Source: Planotetraspora mira
GTDB taxonomy: Bacteria; Actinomycetota; Actinomycetes; Streptosporangiales; Streptosporangiaceae
Direction: 5' to 3'
Assembly: GCF_016863275.1 (NCBI RefSeq)
Contig: NZ_BOOO01000021.1
Span: forward strand, 1 to 44,469
Length of the DNA stretch: 44,469 nt
Under the pieces are notes generated by a model. The model was not told where the DNA came from. It saw only the letters and a list, made by a program, of their open reading frames with translations, and ran no database searches. Position numbers and translations under genes: made by a program. Position 1 is the stretch's first letter. Each line of letters begins with the position of its first letter. Shown here piece by piece: positions 38,846 through 44,469 of this stretch.

Positions 38846-40993
38846 GTGTCCACGGCATCCGCATGCGCATCCGCAGGTCCGGCCGCGGTTCCTCCGCGCG
38901 GCCCTTCACCTGCGGATCATCCGCTGCCCATCCCTGACGGCTTGGCCTCGTTGCCGCCAGGCGTGGAGTTGGCGGAAGCCCTGGCGGCTATCGACGAGCG
39001 TCGCGTATCAGGGTTCGACACGGTCGAGGTGCTGAAAGCGGCCTACCGGCAGTTGTGCCACGATCGAGCCCGGTTTCTCGCGGTCTTACTGGAGGTCGGG
39101 CTGCGAGAGCACTTCTCCGGCGACTCGGTGAGACGACTTGAGGTGCCGGACGAGTTCAGCCCGGATGAGGCGCGCGCGGCACTGGTGTGGTCGCGCCGCC
39201 GCTCGGACTCCACCTTCGAGCTGGCATGGGGTGTGCACCGCCGACTGCCTCAGCTGGGTGAGGCGATGTCGCGCGGTGACCTGGATGAGCCGCGAGCTGC
39301 GGCGTTCATTCGGTGGACCGCGGGCCTGACTCACCAGCAGGCCGAGGTGGTCTGTGCGCAACTGGTGCCCGGAGCTGGTCGGCTGACCGTCGGCGCGTTG
39401 ATCGAACAGATCCAAAGGCTGGTTCTGGCGATCGATCCCGAGTGGGCGCAGAAGCGCTACACGGAGGCGGTCCGCCGTCGCCGCGTGGTGGGGACCCGCA
39501 ACGAGGACGGCACTGCGACCGTGTCAGGCCTGGACCTGCCGTTGGACCGGGCGGCCGCCGGTTGCGAGCGGATCGACGATCTGGCCCGCTCATGCAAACG
39601 CGCAGGAGACAAGCGCCCGATCGACCACATCCGCACCGACCTGTTCCTCGGCTCACTGGACGGGTCGTTCGAAGCTCTCACGGACAAAGAGATCGTCGCT
39701 CACGTCCTCGAGCATCCTTTCGTCGAGCAGAGCGACGATCGAAGTGATGGCGCCGCCGGTGGCCACGCCGGTCGGTCAGCCGACCCCAAGCCTGCACGGT
39801 CTCCCCGCAGGCATCCGGCATCACCGCGCCCAGATGCGGCTCAACGCGCCCGGCCCGGAAACGACCGGTATGGAGACGACCAGCGTGGAAACGGCCCGTA
39901 TGGAAACGGCCCGTATGGAAACGACCGGTCCAGAGCCGATCAAGCGGATTCTGAACGGCCGGATCCCATACAGCCCGATCATGCTGGACCCGAACCTGTT
40001 CAGCACATGCCTGTGCCGTACAACAGGGCCGGCCGGGCGGTTCGTGAGATTCGGGTGGAGCTGACCACCCTCCTCGGGCTTGACGAGCACCCTGCCGAGG
40101 TGCCCGGTTGGGGGATCATCCACGCTGGTCTGGCCCGCGAGATGGTCTCTGGCATGCTCGCCGGCGAATGGCGGTTCGCGGTCTGCACCGACGACGGCCG
40201 ACTCCTGTACAGCGGGATAACGCACCATCGCCCCTGTGCTGCCGCTGAGCGCCCCTCGCGAGACATCCGGCAGAGCGGCATCGTCGAGCTTCAAATCACC
40301 AGATCTCGCCTGATCGACATCGCAGAGGGGGACGGCTTCCTGGGGGTGTGGACGTCGCTCGTCACCGAGCTTGCCCACCGGACCAGACGCCATCTCCAAG
40401 AAACCAGCGACGCGGCCAGGAGCAGCACCGACATCAGCGCCGATCACAAGAGTTCCCGACGACGAGCGGGCGCGGTCTTACGCCGATACGTCCAGATGCG
40501 GGGCCGATGCTGTTCATGGCCCGGCTGCCGCATGCCCGCGACGAGGACCGACCAAGACCACGCTGCCAACTGGGCCGACGGAGGATCGACCACCGAAGAC
40601 AATCTGCACCTGGCCTGTCGTCATGACCACCGCGCCAAGCACGACGGCGGCTGGCGCGTGACCATGCCCGATCCCGGCCTGATCCTGTGGAGCAGCCCGC
40701 TCGGCCACAGCTATCCCACTCGTCTCCCACCGATCATGTTCGGCACCCTCAGTCCGCAGCCTCGCGACTGGCCAGACTCACCGCCCGGCCGCATTCCTGA
40801 CGACGCCCACCCACTGGTGACCGGATTGAAACCGCATAGTCCGCGGACAAGCACTCAACAGCCATGCAATCCACAGCAGCCCAGCCCGCAACCACGCAGC
40901 GAGGAGGGCCCAGATGACGGAGGCACCCAGGCCCACGCCCCGGACCCGATCACTCCCCTGCTCAGGCAGGAGACAGACGCGCCCCCGTTCTGA
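38846..40993 (+). CDS. DUF222/13E12-family HNH endonuclease-domain protein
   Basis: A 715-residue protein of the DUF222 plus HNH architecture. The DUF222 region covers roughly residues 20-240 (VELAEALAAIDERRVSGFDTVEVLKA; ELAWGVHRRLPQLGEAMSRGDLDEPRAAAF). The HNH motif is at about 555-600: CSWPGC, then DQDHAANWADGGSTTEDNLHLACRHDHRAKH with the expected Cys, His and Asn residues. Between them lies a repeat-bearing acidic linker (about 320-395), and the C-terminus is Pro/Gln-rich. GTG 38846 is chosen because GGGAGGAGG lies 6 bases upstream; a GTG at 38780 is open but unsupported. Nuclease activity is unproven. The LexA-type promoter suggests DNA-damage induction. Confidence 0.85.
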   Translation: MSTASACASAGPAAVPPRGPSPADHPLPIPDGLASLPPGVELAEALAAIDERRVSGFDTVEVLKAAYRQLCHDRARFLAVLLEVGLREHFSGDSVRRLEVPDEFSPDEARAALVWSRRRSDSTFELAWGVHRRLPQLGEAMSRGDLDEPRAAAFIRWTAGLTHQQAEVVCAQLVPGAGRLTVGALIEQIQRLVLAIDPEWAQKRYTEAVRRRRVVGTRNEDGTATVSGLDLPLDRAAAGCERIDDLARSCKRAGDKRPIDHIRTDLFLGSLDGSFEALTDKEIVAHVLEHPFVEQSDDRSDGAAGGHAGRSADPKPARSPRRHPASPRPDAAQRARPGNDRYGDDQRGNGPYGNGPYGNDRSRADQADSERPDPIQPDHAGPEPVQHMPVPYNRAGRAVREIRVELTTLLGLDEHPAEVPGWGIIHAGLAREMVSGMLAGEWRFAVCTDDGRLLYSGITHHRPCAAAERPSRDIRQSGIVELQITRSRLIDIAEGDGFLGVWTSLVTELAHRTRRHLQETSDAARSSTDISADHKSSRRRAGAVLRRYVQMRGRCCSWPGCRMPATRTDQDHAANWADGGSTTEDNLHLACRHDHRAKHDGGWRVTMPDPGLILWSSPLGHSYPTRLPPIMFGTLSPQPRDWPDSPPGRIPDDAHPLVTGLKPHSPRTSTQQPCNPQQPSPQPRSEEGPDDGGTQAHAPDPITPLLRQETDAPPF
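39857..39931 (+). repeat. Five 15-bp units in the HNH gene linker
   Basis: Units at 39857, 39872, 39887, 39902 and 39917 (GGAAACGGCCCGTAT and close variants; the third and fourth are identical) encode G-N/D-x-x-Y pentapeptides in the acidic linker. Confidence 0.8.
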
Positions 40994-41018
40994 TCAGCAG
41001 ACACTGATCAACAGGGGC
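40981..41018. terminator. Hairpin at the end of the HNH gene
   Basis: TGATCAG (40991-40997) pairs with CTGATCA (41004-41010) around CAGACA, and GCCCC (40981-40985) can extend it with GGGGC (41014-41018). The stem contains the HNH stop codon. It lies between convergent HNH and rlmN genes and may terminate both. Confidence 0.5.
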
Positions 41019-41046
41019 CCCGGAAGGCGCCAGGAACGGAAGGGCG

Positions 41047-42165
41047 TCAGGAAGCGGGCGTGGCGGCCGCGAGTTGACCGCACGCGCCGTCGATCTCGCG
41101 GCCCCGGGTGTCACGGACGGTGACCGCGACGCCGTGGGACTCCAGCCTCCGGACGAAGGCACGCTCGTCCTCGGGACGTGAGGCGGTCCACTTCGACCCC
41201 GGCGTGGGATTGAGGGGGATCAGATTGACGTGGACGAGCTTGCCCTTGAGGAGGCGGCCGAGCAGATCCGCACGCCATTCCTGGTCGTTGATGTCCTTGA
41301 TCAGGGCGTACTCGATGGAGACACGACGCTTGGTCTTCGCCGCGTAGTCCCAGGCGGCGCCGAGCACCTCGGCGACCTTCCACCTGGTGTTGATGGGGAC
41401 GAGCGTGTCGCGAAGCTCGTCGTCGGGGGCGTGCAGTGAGACGGCCAGCGTGACGGGGAGGCCCTCAGCGGCGAGCTTCTCGATCGCGGGCACCAGGCCG
41501 ACGGTCGAAACCGTCACGCCGCGGGCGGAGATGCCCAGGCCCTCCGGAGCCGGATCGACCAGGCGGCGGACGGCGCCGATCACGGCCTTGTAGTTGGCCA
41601 TCGGCTCGCCCATGCCCATGAAGACGATGTTGCTCACCCGGGCGGGACCACCGGGGACATCGCCTCTGGCAAGCGCCCGGGCACCCGCGACGACCTGCTC
41701 GACGATCTCCGCCGTGGACATGTTCCGGGTCAGCCCGGCCTGACCGGTGGCGCAGAACGGGCAGTTCATCCCACAGCCGGCCTGGGAGGAGACGCACATC
41801 GTCACCCGATCGGGGTAACGCATCAGCACCGACTCGACGAGGGAGCCGTCGAACAGCTTCCACAACGTCTTGCGGGTCATGCCGTCGTCACAGGTGATCT
41901 CCCGGACGGGCGTCAGCAGGGACGGCATGAGCTGGGACACCAGCCGCTCGCGGCTGTCGCCGGGCAGGTCGGTCATCTCCTCCGGGGACCCGGTGAGCTT
42001 GGCGAAGTAGTGCCGGGAGAGCTGGTCGGCGCGGAACGGCTTCTCACCGAGCTCCGTCACGGCCGCCCTGCGCTCGGCCATGGTGAGATCGGCCAGATGG
42101 CGTTGCGGCTTGGCCCGGCGCGGCGCGACGAACGTCAGCTGGCCGGTCTTGGGCTGGTCGCTCAC
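41047..42165 (-). CDS. rlmN: 23S rRNA (adenine-2503-C2)-methyltransferase RlmN
   Basis: A 372-residue radical-SAM methylase. The iron-sulfur cluster motif CxxxCxxC is Cys131, Cys135, Cys138 (CGMNCPFC). GMGEPMANY is the SAM-binding block, [17 protein letters not shown] and [14 protein letters not shown] are family motifs, and Cys362 (DGACGQL) is the C-terminal methyl-transfer cysteine. It methylates C2 of A2503 in 23S rRNA and A37 of some tRNAs. Length and motifs are normal. It converges on the HNH gene and is divergent from the suppressor-of-fused-domain gene. Confidence 0.96.
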   Translation of the reverse strand: MSDQPKTGQLTFVAPRRAKPQRHLADLTMAERRAAVTELGEKPFRADQLSRHYFAKLTGSPEEMTDLPGDSRERLVSQLMPSLLTPVREITCDDGMTRKTLWKLFDGSLVESVLMRYPDRVTMCVSSQAGCGMNCPFCATGQAGLTRNMSTAEIVEQVVAGARALARGDVPGGPARVSNIVFMGMGEPMANYKAVIGAVRRLVDPAPEGLGISARGVTVSTVGLVPAIEKLAAEGLPVTLAVSLHAPDDELRDTLVPINTRWKVAEVLGAAWDYAAKTKRRVSIEYALIKDINDQEWRADLLGRLLKGKLVHVNLIPLNPTPGSKWTASRPEDERAFVRRLESHGVAVTVRDTRGREIDGACGQLAAATPAS

Positions 42166-42248
42166 GCAAAACCTTCCGATCTCCTGCAGATGTGGTCTTA
42201 ACGGCTGCCCAAAGCAGCCTTATTCTGGCGGTGATTCCGGAGGTGAGA

Positions 42249-43286
42249 TTGGACAGGGCATCCGTCGTGCTCACCAGCCCCAACCCCTACGGGAGCCGCA
42301 CTCTCACCATCGAACGCGATCGGGCATCCTCAGTAGCTTACCTGCGCGGATCAAAGGGAACCGTCCACGGAGCCGTCTGGCTGGCCAACCACGGTCCGGC
42401 CCCGGAGACCGTGGATCTCGCCCGGGCCAACGCCGGGCTGCCGCCCGTGATGCCCCGTGTGAACACCATCAACCCTTCCGGTACACCGCCGCTCGACGCC
42501 GCCGCACTGTCCGTGCTCTGGTTCGAGGAGGGGGACGGCGTCGCCATCTTCGAGAACGGCGAACTGCTGGCCGTCATTCCAGGCTGGTCGGATCTGGAAC
42601 GTGGCATGCCGGGCTACGCCAGGGACGCCGTGGGCGAATCGCCCTTCGCCTGGTCGCTGGCCGAGGCGATGGAGGGGCTGTCGCCTCGTGTGACCAAGGC
42701 CCGGGCGTACTGGCAGTGGCGGGAGGCCGAGGGCAGTTGGGCATCGTTCCAGCAGTTCGTCATGGGTCACCTGGACAGCAGGCTCGGCCCGCCCGGACGC
42801 TACTGGGACGTCAGCGGCGCCAGGCTCCCTGTGGTCGGAGTGACTGAGCGGCCCGCCGGTTACGGCAGGGACTACACGGTGTTGTCGACGGTCGGCATGA
42901 GCTGCCAGCGGATGCCGACCGCGGAGCTCTACGACACCGCCTGCCGCATCGAGCTCGCCATCGCGACCCGGCAGGACCCGGGGGTGGCCACCCGGGTGCT
43001 GCTCTGGCTGGGCCAGTACCCCTGGCGGTCGGTGACCTGGCTGGGACACGGCCATACGGCCCGCTGGTTTCAGGGGCCGGGGACGTTCCCACTGGACGGC
43101 GGGCACCAGGGAGTGATCATGTTGGCCGACCCGGTCGGCCTGCCCGACCTGTCGGGATTCGCCTTCGGAGGCGAATCCGTACGGTGGCTGTGGCTGCTTC
43201 CGCTCACCGACACCGAACTCCGGCTGGCCCAGGACCAGGGGCACCAGGTGCTCTCCGACCGCCTGGCCGTACAGGGCCGGATCTGA
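42249..43286 (+). CDS. Suppressor-of-fused (SUFU) domain protein
   Basis: A 345-residue protein whose C-terminal two thirds resemble bacterial SUFU-domain proteins: GRYWDVSGARLPVVGVTERPAGYGRDYTVLSTVGMS, CRIELAIATR, and WLLPLTDTELRLAQDQGHQVLSDRL at the end. These are often linked to immunity to polymorphic toxins or stand alone in actinomycetes; no toxin is near. TTG 42249 is preferred because a full anti-16S match, GGAGGTGA, ends 2 bases upstream; the frame stays open to GTG 42192 without a ribosome site. It sits between rlmN (divergent) and cdsA (convergent). Confidence 0.72.
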   Translation: MDRASVVLTSPNPYGSRTLTIERDRASSVAYLRGSKGTVHGAVWLANHGPAPETVDLARANAGLPPVMPRVNTINPSGTPPLDAAALSVLWFEEGDGVAIFENGELLAVIPGWSDLERGMPGYARDAVGESPFAWSLAEAMEGLSPRVTKARAYWQWREAEGSWASFQQFVMGHLDSRLGPPGRYWDVSGARLPVVGVTERPAGYGRDYTVLSTVGMSCQRMPTAELYDTACRIELAIATRQDPGVATRVLLWLGQYPWRSVTWLGHGHTARWFQGPGTFPLDGGHQGVIMLADPVGLPDLSGFAFGGESVRWLWLLPLTDTELRLAQDQGHQVLSDRLAVQGRI

Positions 43287-43332
43287 CCGCGAGCATGCGC
43301 GGGCAGCGCGGACGGCTAACCCGCGAACAGAA

Positions 43333-44439
43333 CTAGCCCACGAACAGCGTGAGCAGCAGCCAGACGGGGACGAGCGTGAAGAGCAGGGAGTCGAGGCGGT
43401 CCATCACGCCACCGTGGCCCGGGAGAAGGGTGCCCATGTCCTTGATGCCGAGATCGCGCTTGATGACCGACTCGATCAAGTCGCCGAGGGTCGCGCAGAC
43501 GACGACCACGGCTCCGAGGATGCCACCCTGCCAGTAAGCGCCGCCCAGCAGTAAGTGGACCAGTAACGCACCGGCCACGATGCAGGCGAGCGCGGAGCCG
43601 GCGAAGCCCTCCCAGGTCTTCTTCGGGCTGATGAGCGGCGACATCCGATGCTTGCCGAACAGGATCCCGGCGAAATAGCCGCCGATGTCACTGCAGACGG
43701 TCACCGCGATGAAGATGAGCACGCGATCCGAGCCGTCGTCCACCTTGAGGAGCAACGGGACGAAACCCGCGAGAAGCGAGGGGTAGACGGCGATGAAAAG
43801 CCCGGCCGTGGCGTCCCTGACGAAGCCGTCCGTGCCCTGGAACATCCGCCAGGCCAGCACCACCATCGCGGTCACCGCGAAAGCGCCGACGAGGAACGCG
43901 GGGCCGCCCCAGTACGGGCCGACGACCATCGCCGTCATGCCGGCGAGGAGCGGGAGCGTCGGCACCCGGATCCCGCGGGCCGCGACGGCCTTGGTCAGCT
44001 CGTGGACGCCCACGCCGACCGCGGCCAGGACGACGAGGAGGAAGAAGACCTTGACGGTGTAGAGCGAGGCGATGACCACGGCGCCCAGAGCGACGCCGAC
44101 GGCCACGGCCGCGGGAAGGTTCCGCCCCGTACGGCTCCCGCCGCCGGATGCGTCCGAGGGCCCGGTTCCCACCGGGCCGGGCTCCCCGCCTCCAGGACCG
44201 TTCATGCCGCCGCCGAGACCGCCACCGAGACCATCGGCGTGATCGTCACCACGACCGTCGGCGTGATCATCACTCCGGCCCTCACCGCGGCCGTTGCCAG
44301 AGCCGGCACCGGAGTCAGCGCCATGACCGTCATCGTGGCCGTTGCCATGGCCGTTTCCATGGCGCTCGGCATCGCCGTCGCCGGAGACACCGGTCACGCC
44401 ATCGGAATAGCGGTCTCCGGCGGCAGCCGTTCCGTCCAA
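43333..44439 (-). CDS. cdsA: Phosphatidate cytidylyltransferase CdsA
   Basis: A 368-residue CDP-diacylglycerol synthase with about eight transmembrane helices after residue 108. The family signature is intact at the C-terminus: SVIKRDLGIKDMGTLLPGHGG then MDRLDS. SPLISPKKTWEGFAGS precedes it. It makes CDP-diacylglycerol from phosphatidate and CTP for phospholipid synthesis. The first 105 residues are an unusual Gly/Asp/His/Asn-rich region with short repeats (HGNGHGNGHDDGHG; two copies of DDHADG), absent from most homologues. The apparent start is TTG 44439, with GGGAG and TAGGA upstream. It lies 30 bases from the window end, so an earlier start cannot be excluded. Confidence 0.93.
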   Translation of the reverse strand: MDGTAAAGDRYSDGVTGVSGDGDAERHGNGHGNGHDDGHGADSGAGSGNGRGEGRSDDHADGRGDDHADGLGGGLGGGMNGPGGGEPGPVGTGPSDASGGGSRTGRNLPAAVAVGVALGAVVIASLYTVKVFFLLVVLAAVGVGVHELTKAVAARGIRVPTLPLLAGMTAMVVGPYWGGPAFLVGAFAVTAMVVLAWRMFQGTDGFVRDATAGLFIAVYPSLLAGFVPLLLKVDDGSDRVLIFIAVTVCSDIGGYFAGILFGKHRMSPLISPKKTWEGFAGSALACIVAGALLVHLLLGGAYWQGGILGAVVVVCATLGDLIESVIKRDLGIKDMGTLLPGHGGVMDRLDSLLFTLVPVWLLLTLFVG

Positions 44440-44469
44440 AGCGTCCTACTCCCTATACACGTGATCCTT

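Noticed and set aside
38846-40993. Intein or mobile homing element because of the HNH domain
   Set aside because: The DUF222 plus HNH layout is a chromosomal actinobacterial family; no terminal repeats, transposase or splicing motifs are seen.
42249-43286. Polymorphic toxin immunity locus around the SUFU-domain gene
   Set aside because: No toxin, secretion marker or further immunity gene lies nearby; the flanks are housekeeping genes.

Overview
The window is about 44.5 kb of very high-GC DNA with tightly packed genes, frequent 4-bp ATGA/GTGA stop-start overlaps, many GTG and TTG starts, and proline/threonine-rich secreted hydrolases. Gene content (SARP/AfsR-type regulator, F420-type luciferase-like oxidoreductase, DivIVA-repeat protein, DUF222/13E12 HNH protein with an actinobacterial SOS box, rlmN near cdsA) points to the chromosome of a filamentous actinomycete, most likely in or near the Streptosporangiaceae. 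That placement is an inference from style and content, not from a marker gene. I see no rRNA, tRNA, CRISPR array, insertion sequence or prophage.

Layout. 1-560: no convincing gene. 0.56-3.7 kb: AI-2E-type transporter, a small unknown protein, a polytopic GT87-like mannosyltransferase, and a 33-codon membrane peptide ending in a strong shared terminator. 3.7-10.3 kb: four consecutive secreted GH18 chitinases on the minus strand, carrying two kinds of carbohydrate-binding module. They are preceded by a perfect 17-bp palindrome and a nested-hairpin leader, and split in the middle by a mirror-symmetric array of six short repeats. 10.5-15.5 kb: a DrrAB-type ABC exporter converging on a large AfsR/SARP-NB-ARC regulator. 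15.6-20 kb: siderophore-interacting flavoprotein, an SBP56/methanethiol-oxidase gene coupled to a membrane protein, a LysE/LeuE exporter, and a luciferase-like oxidoreductase. 20-26 kb: miscellaneous plus-strand genes (VC0807-like membrane protein, P-loop kinase-like protein, SDR, DMT permease, GT4 glycosyltransferase, a degenerate phosphotriesterase-fold protein) with one minus-strand NTF2-like gene.

26-33.9 kb is a coherent polyamine module. A minus-strand operon encodes aminobutyraldehyde dehydrogenase, PotA, PotD, PotB, PotC and an FAD amine oxidoreductase, and a Lrp/AsnC regulator is transcribed divergently from a control region with two repeat pairs. The expected job is import of putrescine/spermidine, oxidation to an aminoaldehyde, then to GABA. 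33.9-35.7 kb holds a coupled cyclase-family hydrolase and nitrilase-superfamily amidase, with a tandem-repeat ORF overlapping the amidase start. 35.7-38.7 kb holds a DivIVA-repeat protein divergent from a coupled ABC ATPase/permease pair. 38.7-41 kb is an HNH/DUF222 gene whose promoter contains a LexA-type box between the -35 and -10. 41-44.4 kb holds rlmN, a suppressor-of-fused-domain gene and cdsA.

The features most worth following are the mirror-image repeat array between chitinase genes, the clustering of 15-bp-period tandem repeats in the linkers of neighbouring but unrelated genes (35.5-40 kb), the SOS-type promoter, and the phosphotriesterase-like protein that has lost its expected metal ligands.
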